Assembly: GCF_004011695.2 (NCBI RefSeq)
Contig: NC_082424.1
Coordinates: forward strand, 310,001 to 374,000
DNA length: 64,000 nucleotides
DNA from: Ascochyta rabiei
Lineage: Eukaryota; Ascomycota; Dothideomycetes; Pleosporales; Didymellaceae
Direction of reading: 5' to 3'
Of this stretch, positions 24,839 to 37,660 are shown one piece after another (position 1 is the stretch's first letter; each line of letters opens with the position of its first letter). A program made the position numbers and the translations under genes. The notes beneath the pieces are model-generated. The model saw only the letters and a list, made by a program, of their open reading frames with translations. It made no database searches and had not been told where the DNA came from.

Positions 24839-27800
24839 TTCCTCTAATTCCTAGTTAATTTCCTTACAGAGGAACAAAAGATTAACTTTAGCGTAAGGTA
24901 CCTCTTAGAGAACCTAAAGACGTTATAGTAGGCCTACTGCACAACTAACTACTATAATTAGCTAACCTAGAAACTAACATAGTAAGAGCTAAAAAGAATT
25001 ATACTAGATACTCTAGGAACGCCTGCTAAATATAAGTAAGTAGTGTATAAATCCTTAAAGTAATATAAGCAGCAGAAATCTTAGTCCCCTATAGATCTGC
25101 TAGACTTTATACGTCTACTATAGGAGGAACTAGGCAACTTATATACGCTAGAGCGTTAAGTCCTAGAATATGTTACTGTACTGCTTCCTAGTATATAAAA
25201 GGACTTGTTCCTTATCCCCTATAATTAAAGGGACACAATCCTAAAGGTAGAGGAACAAGCTAACATTATTAACTAGAGACTAGGTTATTATAGCTAACAG
25301 CTACCTAAGAAGACTCTAGCTAAGGGCAAGATAACTAATAAAGGACTACAGAAGCGCTAATTTAGTAAATCTAAGTTAGAGAAGAACACAAAAACCTTAA
25401 AAAAGTTATTTAAGTCTAAGAAGTTCTGCAAGGAGCTAGTAAAGGGTAAAAAGGGCTGAGATAGGCTACATAAGGCCTAAAACGCATACCTTAAGTGCAG
25501 AGAAACTAGTTACTACTGCCCTAACTGCCTAAAGCTAAAGTTAAACTAGAAAGACCCTGCTCTAGATAAGTTAGGAAAAGACAAGGTACCTAAGAGCTAA
25601 TCTCCTCTCTTATAGCCTATATTAAATTATCTAAGGAAAAGAAGGAGAATATCTCTCTTTATAAGGCAGTGTACCTAGAATATATATACCTACTTACAGT
25701 TAAAGCATCTATAGGCAACGCAGAGAATATAGAAGCCTTAATAGATAGAGGGTTACAACTAAATTTAATTTTAGTTCTCCTAGCAAAGGAGCAGGATCTA
25801 GAGGTTACACTATTAAATAAAATAGTGGCTAAAGGTGTAGGCAGAGCAGAATTGCCTATCTACAGAGTAACTACAGCAGAAGTATCTATTATTAACTCCT
25901 GTGGAAGACAGGAGGTCTAACAGATACCTTTTATAGTTATAGACCTATAAAGGTACAAGATATACCTTAGATTACCCTAGATTAACTAGACAAACCTTAA
26001 GCTAAGCTATTTAAGCTAGTGTATGCTCTTCTAAGGGAAGAAGTATAGGGACTCTCCTAAACTAGAGAAAATAGTGTTAGAAGATGCTAAGGAGTTTAAA
26101 CGCACTATAAGAAGTCCCTTAGTAGACGTTTATATATGTATAGTAAACTTAGTAGGTATATACAACCTAATATCTACTAAAAAGGGCCTAATTCTAGAAG
26201 TGTATTACAAATATGCGCACTTAGGATTAGAGGATAATACTTAGGTCCTACTAGAGCATAGAGAGCATAACCTGGCGATTAATATTGCAGAAGGAGCTAC
26301 TCCCCTCTACTAACTGTTGTACAGGCTATCTGCAACAGAATTAGAGATACTTAGGAAGTATCTAGTAGAATATCTACAACGTGGCTAGATATAACACTTA
26401 AGGTTGCTAGTAGAGGCGCCTATTCTCTTTTTAAAGAAGAAAGACAGTAACCTTTAACTGTGTGTAGACTATAGAGGTCTAAATAAGATAACAGTTAAAA
26501 ACTACTATCTATTACTACTAATTACAGAGTTACTAGAACAACTAGCGTAAGCTAAGTTCTATACTAAACTAGATGTACGTAAGGCATATTACTATATCTA
26601 AATTAAGAAAGGGGATAAGTAGAAGACTACTTTTTAAACTAGGTATAGACATTTTAAGTATACAGTAATACTGTTTAGACTTATAAATACTTCTACCTAA
26701 TTTTAGGCCTATATAAATAAGGTACTAATAGGATTAGTTAATATAACTTATGTTGTGTATCTAGACAACATATTAGTATACTCTAAGACAGAGGAAGACC
26801 ACATTAGACACGTTAAGAAGGTCTTAGAGAGGCTTTGTAAAGCAAACTTCTATATACGCTTAGATAAGTGTAAATAGCACTATTAACGCATAGAGTACCT
26901 TAAGTACATAGTCTTACCTAAAGGGGTAAGCATTAACCTAGACAGGGTTAAAACAATCTAAGAATAGCTAATCCTGCGCATAGTTTGTAATATCTAAGTA
27001 TTTTTAGGCTTTATAAACTACTATTAGAGGTTTATTATAGGGTTTTCTAAATTAGCCTTGCTATTAACCTAATAGACCTAGAAAGGGCTAAATTTGGCCA
27101 AATCTAGTTAAGCAATAAGGAAGAAGGAGAGTAAGCCTCTTAAGCTAAGTAAAGAATCCCTATAAGCTTTCTAGAATATAAAGGATTTATTTATTAACAT
27201 ACCTATCTTAGTTTATTTTGTACCTAGGAGACAGACTAGGATAGAAGTAGATGCCTCTAGAGGCGCTATCTTAGGAATCCTTAGTTAACTAGTCCCTAGG
27301 GAGGGGAAGCTGGCCTAATAGAGGCCTGTAGACTTCTATTTAAAGAAGTTAATCTAAGCAGAGTATAACTATAATAATTATAACTAGGAACTTCTTATAA
27401 TTATCTAGAGCCTACAGTATTAGCAAAGGTACTTAGACAGTACCTTCTTTAAGATCTTAACAGATTACTAAAACCTAAAGTAGTTTATAGAGACAAAGGT
27501 TCTTAGCTATTAGTAAGTAAGGGTATACTTAGTATTATCTAAGTTTAACTTTATAATTACTTATTACCTAGGGTCTACAAACCCTATAGATAGACCCTTA
27601 CAGCGTTCTAATTATATAAGAGAGGTGTAAGACCCCTTATAAAAGTATAATAAGGCTTTTATATAACTGCTTTAGGAGATCCTACCTAGAAGGAACTCTA
27701 ATGCTTCCCTAGTAGCGGCTATAACCCTTTGTTTGTCGGCAAAAGGAAGAAAGGACATAAGGGACCTTAAAAGAGAAGACTTAAGAGAGAACAGTTACAC

Positions 27801-29280
27801 AGAGCTAATAACAGACTTAGATAACACAGACAAACTCTCTAGCACTAAAAAAGAGTTAAGCAACGTTAAAATAGGATAAAATAACCTAGAAAAAGATAAT
27901 ATAGCTAAGGAGAAGCGTATCTTGCTTATAAGGCTAAAAGATAAAGTGCAAGTAATAAAAGAATGTTATAATAACCTAATGTTAGGACACTTTAGAGCAC
28001 AAAGGACCTTAGAGAAGATTAAGTACAGATATACCTAGAAGGGCATTACTAAGGATGTATCTAACTACTGCCACAACTGCTTAGTATGTAGGAGATTAAC
28101 TGCTGCCTAACACAAACTATATAGGTTATTACAACCTTTACTAGTGCTAAGCTAACTATAGGAGGACGTAATAATAGATTTTATTACAAAATTACCTCCT
28201 AGTAAGGTAGCTAGGCTGGTGTATAACTTTATACTAGTAGTAGTATGCAAATTAACTAAAATGTTACACTACATACTAGCTAGGGCTAATTAGGATAGAA
28301 AAGATCTAGCACACGCCTAGATTAGAGAAATTATCTGTTTACACAGCGCGCTAGCATAAGTTATCTTAGATTAGGGGCTACTAATAAACTTAAAGATATA
28401 GGAAACCTTTGTCTACTATTTAAACTTAAGACAAGTCTTAACGTTAGCCTATTACCCCTAGACAGATAGCTAAACAGAAAGGCAAAATTAGACTCTTAAA
28501 CAGTACCTACGTTGCTACTATACTCTAGAATAAGACAATTAGGCCCTATAGATTTTAATTACAGAATTTGTGTATAAGAATAGCATTTACGCATCTATAA
28601 ATATAACACCTTTCTAAGCCTGTTATAGTATAGATCTAAGGAGCACAGATTAGCCTACTTTAGTATTAAAAGGTAGAGAATCTCCCCTTATAAAGGAATT
28701 AGCTGCCAGAGTTATTACCTTATAGGCTACCTATAAAGTAAATATAGAAAAGTTAAACAAGTATTAAAAGAAACACTTAGATAAGAAATAACTACTATTA
28801 CCCTTTAAAGTAGGCAATAAAGTACTAGTCTCTAGTAAGAATATTAGGACAGTACGCCTAAAAAAGAAGCTAGACTAGAAATACATAGGACCTAGGACTA
28901 TTATAGCCTAGATTAGCCCTAGTGTATACAGAGTAGACCTGCTAGGAATAAAAGAGATCTATCTAGTATTCTATGCGTTACTGCTAGACCTATATATACT
29001 AAGAAGCTAACTCCTAATTATATAGAAACAAATATAAGAACCTATAGTTAAAGGGAAAGAGAAGGTGTAGGATATAGAAAAAGTCCTTAACAGAAGGCAA
29101 CTAGACAACAGACAGTAGGAATACCTTATTAAGTGGGATAGATTCCCTAACTTAGAGAATTCCTAGGAAATTAGCACAAATCTTTCTAAAGAAGCGCTAA
29201 AACAATACTAGAAAATAATAAAGTAACTGCTTAGACTGCGTAATAAGACGTTAAGGTTAAAGTCTAAAAAAGGGGGGGAC
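24839..29280 (+). pseudogene. gag-pol of chromovirus C, RIP-inactivated (main piece)
   Basis: Ty3/gypsy polyprotein remnant, plus strand; the start of gag lies in 3980-4537 before the A/B insertion. Order seen: a gag region with a Cys-rich knuckle near 25495-25540; protease with an ALID.G active-site remnant near 25735 (an 83-codon open stretch 25669-25920 survives here); reverse transcriptase with LCVDYRGLNKITVK near 26457 and the YLDD catalytic box at 26758-26769 now reading YLDN; RNase H; integrase zinc-binding region ending in a CxxC pair near 28070-28090 and core after 28150; and a chromodomain (EYLIKW..FPN, about 29118-29220). The chromodomain places it among chromoviruses. Stops are almost all TAA/TAG at former CAA/CAG codons, and Asp/Ser changes at active sites fit C-to-T or G-to-A mutation. 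Confidence 0.85.
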
Positions 29281-31172
29281 TAAAAAGGCTAAATACCTTT
29301 ACTTAATTATGATTTTTCCCTATAGGGGTTTTTTAATTAATAAGTATTTAATAGTTTACGCTAAGGGAAAATATAACCCTACCTTACCATAAGAAATACA
29401 AACTAGCTAAAGCAGATATCTTTTAGCCTATTATAGCTATTTCTAATATAAGGAGATAAAGAAAGTTACACGCTATGTTATATAGTTATAATTATAAGTA
29501 AATATAGGAGAATTAGTATAGAAGAACACCTTTCTAGTATTATTTAGACTATCTAAGAGTGTAATACACCTAATTGCTATATTAGCCTAAAACTACCTAC
29601 TAACTACAAACTTAGGTATTATTAATCTAAACCTTCTATTATAGGGAATATCTATTAACTATAACTACTACTATAGGCATAGGTAGCAGCCTTACAACCA
29701 CTATAAGGCTTCTTAGCAGCAGCAGCAGCAGTGGCAGCGTTAGCAGCAGCCTGCTCAGCAGCCTCCTGTTCCTCTTACTCCTCCTAGAGTTAGCTAAGGG
29801 TCTTTCTAGTACCTGTAATCTGGTACTTTAACTATAAAAGAAGTTAGACATTACTAAAATAGGTTAAAACGTGCTATAATGCCTTCTTACAGAGGGTAAT
29901 AGGCGCGTCTAGATTAGACTTACTACTGCTCTCCTCTAATATCTTCTTTTACTTTATCTTAGGCTTAACAGCGCTAGCCTTAGATTAATCTTACTTCTTA
30001 ATGTAGATACTAGACAAGGTTAACTTATATGCGTAAATGTTGCTATTATAGAGTATAAGTAGCTTTTCCTATAGTAAATAGTTCCTATAAAGGTTAGATT
30101 ATGCTATAATAAGCTAAAAAGAGACAGAATGTACTCTTAAATTATACCTAGTAATAAGCTAGCCTAGTTAATAATAGACTTGCCTATTGTGGTCTTCTTG
30201 TTAATAGATATAGGCGCGGTAGTAGCGGATGTTACAGGGGTAGTCTTAACACTAGCTGTATTAATAATAGCAGCATAAGTAGTAGTTACTAGGCAGCAAC
30301 TAGAGTAAAGGCGCGCTATAATACTAGAAAGCCTTAAATAGCTGTTAGCGTACTTATTAGGCCCCTAAATATGTTAAAAGATGCTAAAATAAGCTAAAAG
30401 GAGACAAAACACTTACTAATAGGTAATTCTTGTTACTATTATAACACTCTCTGTAGCAGTAGGCCTAGGCGTCCCTATAACGCAGGCTACCCTACAAAGC
30501 TAGGTTAGTAGAGAAACAACAGTCCCTATAGACATTACTATTAGTAATGTAGTAGAGACAGAGTATACAGTACTGCTTAGTAGTCCTGCTATTCTTAGTA
30601 ATATTAATCTTACAGTAAGCAGGCATTAATATAACAGCTATAGTAAATAGTAGTTAGTAACAGTTAGTAACAGTTAGTAGTGGGCAGTAGTAGTTAGGAG
30701 TAGTCTAAAAAAGTTACTAAGGCGTATTGTGCGATACTATCTGCTAAAACGTGTTAGAACGTGCTAGAGGGACCTAGAAAATCCCTTAGCTATCCTTACA
30801 AAAGTGCTAGACAGAATAGGTTAGTACTTACTAAAATAAAGTAGGATATAGTAGTAACTAATAAAACTAGGGGTATAGATAGCTTATATGCTGCTAGCTA
30901 CCTAGTTAGAGCTTTAGCCTGCGCAAATAGCTGCCTAGACCCTAGAGGTAAAGTAAGAGGTAAGAGAGGATTTCTGTTTAACTTTTACTAGGTAAAGGCA
31001 GAATTAGTATTAAGCCCTATCTAGCCTTACAAGGCGTCTAAAACGCCTAAACCTAGTTAGAATTAGCTATAACAGGACAGACAGAGTAAACACGTCTAAA
31101 GCTAGGCTAAAGTAATATAGTATTGCTAACTATACTATTGTTTAAGCCAAACAATCTAAAGAAGGGAGGCAT
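29281..31172. other. Extra 1.9-kb segment of chromovirus C between chromodomain and 3' LTR
   Basis: Longer than the usual spacer here. On the minus strand, about 30000 down to a stop at 29655-29657, one frame has only RIP-type stops. It reads as a Lys-rich then Gln/Glu/Ala-rich protein tail ending in AAAAAKKPYSG and a Ser/Tyr stretch; the underlying DNA includes a run of CAG triplets (29718-29765, interrupted). On the plus strand, 30421 to about 30960, another frame with only RIP-type stops starts with a hydrophobic stretch (VILVTIITLSVAVGLGV). I cannot assign either to a family. They may be accessory ORFs of the element or remains of a further insertion. Confidence 0.4.
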
Positions 31173-31374
31173 TATTAGGCGCTGGGCCTAGAGGTACCTC
31201 TACCTGTCTTAGCGAGCTACTATAGGGCTAGTTAGCCCAGACTATATAAAGGTGTTAGAGGTTATTACTAATACTCCAGCAATTAGTCTTGTTACTACAC
31301 ACTACGTACCTTAATACACCTGCTATCCTCTTTAACCCTATCCTCCCTTATAATCGCTTTGTACACTCTTTACA
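31173..31374 (+). repeat. 3' LTR of chromovirus C
   Basis: Starts TATTAGGCGCTGG (TGTT altered by a RIP-type transition), ends TTTACA, and is followed by ATTAC. Colinear over its full length with 3778-3979. Confidence 0.9.
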
Positions 31375-31849
31375 ATTACTATTGCCCTATCTATTAATTA
31401 AGGCAAGCCTAGCTTACATATAACACCCTAACGCTACTAGCATTAACTTTTCTATTAATTTTAACTAAGTATACTATAGAAACACACGCCTTAACACTAG
31501 TTAGCTAGATTATTAGGTACGCTATAAGGCCTAGCTAGCTAGCAGAAAAGACTTAGCTGCTATATAGTTATATAGAGTTACACTACAGTACTTAGAGGTT
31601 AACAGCTCTACTATAAAGTACTAGCTTTGCTAAAGGTATTATAAATTAGGTGTTACCCCTAATACCCTCTGTATTAATAGGATAGCTTATGTTAACACAT
31701 ATATGCGTAATAAGCATTAAATTAACCCTAAAACAGGCCTTATTCTAGACACTTAAGCTACCTCTAAGAACCTATAGGCAGCTGCACGCGTTACTAGCTT
31801 ATCTACCTTTACTACACACACCCCTTAGGAGGAGAATAAGCTTTAGTTA

Positions 31850-33713
31850 ACGTACCCCACAGGCGAGTCGGACAACAGGCAAGTCGGACACTTTTGCCAA
31901 GCCCCTACCAAACACCTCCTCCTATACCAATGTCTTCTTAACAATACTATTTAAACGCGTTAAAGGAAGCGCAGATACAGCTTGCGCTCTAGGCTCTTAA
32001 ATAAGACGTAACTCTATCTCTGTAACGCGCTGCTGCTATCTACAAGGTCCCTTAAAGCACACTAAGTAACTAGCACACTAGACAACCTTTATACGCTAAT
32101 TCTATAGCTAACTTACAGAAGCTAGACAATAATAAGAAGAAGGTAATTATTAAACATGTTCTTAAGCTAGATACATAAGGATTTTCTCCTTAGCTCTTAG
32201 ATATAGCTACTATAGCTAATTCTTTGCGCGCTAAGCGTAATCTAGGCCCTATTAGCGTAAACTGGCCTAGTACGTTTATTAAGTAACTCCTAGAACTTAA
32301 AGTTAAGTTTAATTATAAGTACAACTACAAGAGATCTCTCTATAAGGATCCTAAGGTTCTATAGGGCTGGTTTAGCCTAGTAGCTAACACTAAAGCTAAG
32401 TATAGCATCTAGGATAAAGACATATACAACTTTAATAAGACAGGCTTTATAATAGGCTAGATCTCCCTAGGAGCAGTTATTACAGCTTTAGAACGACAAG
32501 GTCAGCTAAAAGCTATCCAGCCAGGCGACTAAGAGTGGGCTACGGCTATAGTGAGCATTAATGCTAAAGGATAGGCCATTCCAGCCTTCCTTATCTTTAA
32601 GGCCTACTACCACCTCTCTGCCTGGTACAAGGAGGAAGAACTGCCTTAAGACTAGGTTATTAGAGTCTCTAATAACTGCTAGACTACTAACAAGCTTAGT
32701 ATAGACTAGATAAACCACTTTAACAGGCATACAAAGGAGCGTACTGTTAGCACCTACTATTTACTTATTATTAATAGTTATAAGAGCCACAACTCTCTTA
32801 AATTCTAGCAATACTGTAAGGATAACAAGATTATTGCTCTCTATTTACCTCCTTACTTATTACACCTTACACAGCCCCTTAATATAGGTTGTTTTAATGC
32901 TTTAAAGAAGGCGTATAGGCGCTAAGCTAAAGTACTTATATAGAACTAGATTAACTATATTATAAAGACAGAGTTCCTACTATGCTTTATACGCGCCTAT
33001 AACGCTGTAATTACTTCTAAGAATATCTAGGGAGGGTTCTAAGGTGCTAGATTAGTCCTATTTAACCTAGACCAGGTTATAATAGCCCTTAATGTGAAGT
33101 TACGCACTCTATCACCACCACTACCTGTTAACAACAAGCTCTGGCAGTCGCAAACCCCAAGTAACAGCCTTAAACTTAGGTTGTAATTAACGCTTGTAAA
33201 GATAAGGATTTAGAAGTATATAGATAGTTTGCCTACCTCTATAGTTAAGGCGTTTAAGAAGGTAGCAAAAGGGGCAGTAATAATTGCACATAAGCTAGTG
33301 TTAGCGCAATAGGAGATTACTTAGCTTTAAGCTGCTAATAAGGCAGCTATATAACAAAAATTACATAAAAGAAAGTAAGTTTAGGCAGAAGGGACCCTAA
33401 CAGTTAAAGAGGGCTAGCGATTAATAGCTCTTAAGGAGTTTAGGGCGTGTGGTAATAGGAAGAAGGCAAAGAAGCAGGTGCGTGCTAAAGGAGGTGAGCC
33501 CTCCTAAAGGCGCTGTGGACGGTGTAATTAGACAGGACATAACGCGCAAACGTGTAAGAAAGAGGTAGAAGTAGTTTCTAAATAGTATTACAGACTATAC
33601 TGCACGTTACAGCACTAAACTAGGTTGTTTTAGGCTATAATAGGGTGGTGTTTGGTAGGGGCTTAGCAAAAGTGTCCGACTTGCCCGTTGTCCAACTCGC
33701 CCGTGGGGTACGT
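31850..33713 (+). mobile_element. P4: pogo/Fot1-type element in the hAT transposase gene
   Basis: 1,864 bp between TA at 31848-31849 and 33714-33715. Core type GAGTCGGACA. Transposase remnant 31930-33585 (+). Inserted in the hAT coding region to the right of chromovirus C. Confidence 0.9.
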
Positions 33714-35517
33714 TAGCCTTTATTAATTAGACTATTGCTAATAATATATTGTTTACTATAATAACAGCACCTACTATATAAGGCCTAATTACTTAGAATT
33801 AACAAGATCTACTTTATGCCTTACCTAATTCCTGCTTAACAATATTATTATACGTTACTAATTAACTTTAACAACATTAATTAGAGGTAGCAGCACTTAT
33901 TAAGACAGCTTAGAGTAAGATTAGCGTAAGTGTTAACATATAGACGTTATATAACTACTACAGCTTTCTTACTATTATAGCTTACTTTGTTAATACTTTA
34001 TATAAGTAATAAGACATACTTCTTACCTTCTATAACCTTATTAGTAATTACTTAGGTAGTGCATAAGCCTTAGTTATTATTAACGTTATCTACAAGTATA
34101 ACTTTAAGACTTAATTTAACTGCTCTATTAGTAATAATATTACTAGTAACATTTAATCGCTACACAACAGGCTTTCTAACCTGTCTAAATTAATTAAATT
34201 AGACTCCTGTTACTGCCCCTGCTGCGCTAGCTATATAATTAACCTTATTATTAAGGCAATACTATATAGAGACGGCGTTAGTTAGTTTAAAGAAGAGCTT
34301 GCTAGTGTAGGTCCCCTAGATTAATTTAAGTTATATAAGTAATATAGCGTTGTTAGTAAGCTATATAACTTTATTAACGCTGTTTATGCCTTATATAAGC
34401 GTTATAAGGCATATAAATATTACTAATAATTATTATCTAATAATAATCCTCTATAGGAGTATTTTACGCTTAACCTTATACAGGCTAAAGGGGTCTACTA
34501 GCACTTAACATACCTTATATTACTCTATTGCTAGAAGCTCTAAGGTGTTATACAAGCTTATTAACGTTAACTACACAGCCTTAATACCTATATAACCTCT
34601 AAAATTAACAAAGCTACTACTAAAGCACTTAACAATTACATTACTAAGGATAATTAGGATAAGGTTAATAGGCTTATTAATTTCCTCTAAGAGCTGTACT
34701 AGCTTACAAAGCGTTTTAAAGGTAATAACAGCTAATTAGGATATAGCTTATTATAGCAGACTATCTCTAATTTATAGACTTTATAGGCGTTATATAATAA
34801 GAAATTAATTAAGCTAGATAAAAAGCCTGCTAGTTTCCTTAAACAGGGCGTCTAACTTAGCCTTACAAAGCTTAATAGGTACTAGAAGAGGCTTATTAAC
34901 AACCTAGATGTTAGCTACTATTATATTGCTATAATGCTGCACCCTATACTTTGCTAGTACTAGTTTAAGGATAAGTAGGGTTATTTTCTAATATACAACA
35001 GGAAGGCTAATAAGTTAATCTAGATTATTTATAAGGCTTATAAGCAGAGTAGTTAATTAGACAATAATTTAGATTAACTTAATAATCTATACTCTTAGCT
35101 AAGCTGCTGCAAGGTCCCTAGAGATGCTACAAGGACTTATTTTAATAATATAATAGCAGTAGACCTCTATCTACTTACTAGTTTTAAGGGCTCTAAGTAG
35201 CAGAAACAGCACAATAAGCTACAGGAGTATTTTAAAGCTATTATAATTAACCTCTGTAATAATAATCCTAAGTATTAATAACTCCTCTATAATCTATAGT
35301 AATAGTAGGTATATTAGAGGCAGCATAAATATCCTATGCTATTTAAAATAGCTTGCAATTTCCTCTCTATTCTAAGTACTAGCTGTAAGTGTAAGCGCTG
35401 TTTTAGCGTTACTAGGCGTATAATAACTAATAATTAGAAGTAATTACAGCTAAGTATAATAGAGGCTATTTAATTATAGAAGAATTAGCTATATTATAGG
35501 CTTATTAAAAGCCTATA
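33714..35517 (+). pseudogene. hAT transposase, RIP-inactivated (largest piece)
   Basis: One plus-strand frame, broken only by TAA/TAG of the RIP type, reads as a fungal hAT transposase. Early in this piece comes a region resembling the catalytic-core start (DIWTSPNYYSFLAI type, around 33930-33970), then SLHNRLS and a block equivalent to the conserved GHIINL segment (around 34150-34260). Near the end is the hATC dimerisation domain, with a YPMLFKIACNFLSI-like stretch, a cysteine/phenylalanine block and a QL.KN.L ending (35330-35500). The N-terminal part appears to lie in 3648-3777 and 31375-31849: the frame runs across the chromovirus C insertion site once one copy of its ATTAC duplication is removed, and P4 interrupts it again at 31850. 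Premature stops are numerous, so it is inactive. The family call is confident; exact ends are not. Confidence 0.75.
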
Positions 35518-37381
35518 ACGTACCCTACGGGTAAGTTAGACAACAGGCAAGTCAGACACTTTTGCTAAGCCCCTACTAAACACCACCCTATTATGGCCTA
35601 AAACAACCTAGTTTAGTGCTGTAACGTGCAGTATAGTCTGTAATACTATTTAGAAACTACTTCTACCTCTTTCTTACATGTTCGCGCGTTATATCCTGTC
35701 TAATTACACCATCCACAGCGCCTTTAGGAGGGCTTACCTCCTTTAGCGCGCACCTGCTTCTTTACCTTCTTCCTATTACTACACACCCTAAACTCCTTAA
35801 GAGCTGTTAATTGCTAGCCCTCTTTAACTGTTAGGGTCCCTTCTGCCTAAACTTGCTTTCTTTTATGTAATTTTTGTTATATAGCTGCCTTATTAGCAGC
35901 TTAAAGCTAAGTAATCTCCTGTTGCGCTAACACTAGCTTATGCGCAATTATTGCTGCCCCCTTTACTACCTTCTTAAACGCCTTAACTATAGAGGTAGGC
36001 AAACTATCTATATACTTCTAAATCCTTATCTTTATAAGCATTGATTGCAACCTAAGTTTAAGGCTGTTGCTTAGGGTTTGCGACTGCCAGAGCTTGTTGT
36101 TAACAGGTAGTAGTGGTAATAGAGTGCGCAACTTTACATTAAGGGCTATTATAACCTAGTCTAGGTTAAATAGGACTAATCTAGCACCTTAGAACCCCCC
36201 CTAGATATTCTTAGAAGTAATTATAGTGTTATAGGCGCGTACAAAGTATAGTAGGAACTCTATCTTTATAATATAGTTAATCTAGTTCTGTATAAGTACT
36301 TTAGCTTAGCGCCTATACGCCTTCTTTAAAGCAGTAAAACAACCTATATTAAGAGGCTGTATAAGGTGTAATAAGTAAGAAGGCAAACAGAGAGCAATAA
36401 TCTTGTTATCCTTGTAGTATTACTGGAATTTAAGAGAGTTGTAGCTCTTATAACTATTAATAATAAGTAAATAGTAGGTGCTAACAGTACGCTCCTTTAT
36501 ATGCCTGTTAAAGTGGTTTATCTAGTCTATACCAAGCTTGTTAGTAGTCCAGCCGTTATTAGAGACTCTAATAACCTAGTCTTAAGGCAGTTCTTCCTCC
36601 TTATACCAGGTAGAGAGGTAGTAGTAGGCCTTAAAGATAAGGAAGGCTAGAATGGCCTATCCTTTAGCATTAATGCTTACTATAGCCGTAGCCTACTCCT
36701 GGTCGCCTGGCTAGATAGCTTTTAGCCGACCTTGTTGTTCTAAAGCTGTAACAACTGCTCCTAGGGAGATCTAGCCTATTATAAAGCCTGTCTTGTTAAA
36801 GTTGTATATGTCTTTATTCTAGATGCTATACTTAGCTTTAGTGTTAGCTACCAGGCTAAATTAGCCCTGTAGAACCTCAGGATCCTTATAGAGAGATCTC
36901 TTGTAGTTGTACTTGCAATTAAACTTGACTTTAAGTTCTAGGTGTTGCTTAACAAACGTACTAGGCCAGTTTATGCTAATAGGGCCTAGATTACGCTTAG
37001 CGCGCAAAGAATTAGCTATAGTAGCTACATCTAAGAGCTAAGGGGAAAATCCTTACATATCTAGCTTAAGAACATGTTTAATAATTACCTCCTCCTTATT
37101 GTTATCTAGCTTCTGTAAGTTAGCTATAGAATTAGCGCGTAAAGGTTGTCTAGTGCGCTAGTTGCTTAGTGTGCTTTAAGGGACCTTGTAGATAGCAGCA
37201 GCGCGTCGCAGAGATAGAGTTACGTCTTATTTAAGAGCCTGGAGCGTAAGCTATATCTGCGCTTCCTTTAACGCGTTTAAATAGTGTTGTTAAGAAGACA
37301 TTAGTGTAGGAGGAGGTGTTTGGTGGGGGCTTGGCAAAAGTGTCTGACTCGCCTGTTGTCTGACTTGCCTGTGGGGTACGT
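35518..37381 (-). mobile_element. P5: pogo/Fot1-type element near the 3' end of the hAT element
   Basis: 1,864 bp between TA at 35516-35517 and 37382-37383. Core type GAGTCGGACA. Transposase remnant 37301-35646 (-). Inverted relative to P4, about 1.8 kb away, just after the end of the hAT coding region. Confidence 0.9.
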
Positions 37382-37660
37382 TATACTAAGATAGAGGCGT
37401 TAATAATACTATAGGAGAAAAAGCAGGTAGATTTAATAGAAACAGCAACCCCTAAGTGCTTACAGGCGTTACAGGATAGGCCTCCTTTATAGTTATTAAC
37501 TACGCTAGACTAAAAATGGCAACTGTACACCTGTAGCTACGTCTCTACGCTGTAAAGTAGGCCTACGCTGTAATTTTGGGACGTAACGGCCGACGATAAT
37601 TACTGTTACTTACGGCAATCGACCTTTGCCGTAGCCGTTTACTTACGGTTGGACACGCTG

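Larger units (their letters stand above)
3778..31374 (+). mobile_element. Chromovirus C (Ty3/gypsy LTR retrotransposon) inserted in the hAT element
   Basis: Flanked by 202-bp LTRs at 3778-3979 and 31173-31374 and by the 5-bp duplication ATTAC (3773-3777 and 31375-31379). A purine-rich tract (GAAGGGAGG) directly precedes the 3' LTR. Its own internal DNA is 3980-4537 and 24839-31172, interrupted by the A/B pair. Gag, protease, reverse transcriptase, integrase and chromodomain remnants are in order on the plus strand. Heavy RIP throughout; the two LTRs differ mainly by C/T and G/A transitions. Confidence 0.9.
2682..37660 (+). mobile_element. hAT DNA transposon carrying a nested stack of other elements
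   Basis: The ends form an inverted repeat: CAGCGTGTCCAACCGTA at 2682-2698 and its reverse complement at 37644-37660, 17 bp perfect, with further patchy similarity inward. The leading CAG and the 8-bp ACCGAGGT duplication (2674-2681, 37661-37668) are hAT hallmarks. The element's own DNA is in four pieces: 2682-3777, 31375-31849, 33714-35517 and 37382-37660, about 3.65 kb in all. The gaps are chromovirus C (3778-31374), P4 (31850-33713) and P5 (35518-37381). Both ends carry several short CCGTAA/TTACGG repeats, which may be subterminal transposase sites. The whole interior is RIP-mutated while the host exons directly outside are not. Confidence 0.9.

Noticed and set aside
29718..29765. CAG-triplet run resembling a microsatellite or CRISPR-like array
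   Set aside because: Too short and irregular for an array; it is the Ala/Gln-rich coding tract of the antisense frame in chromovirus C.
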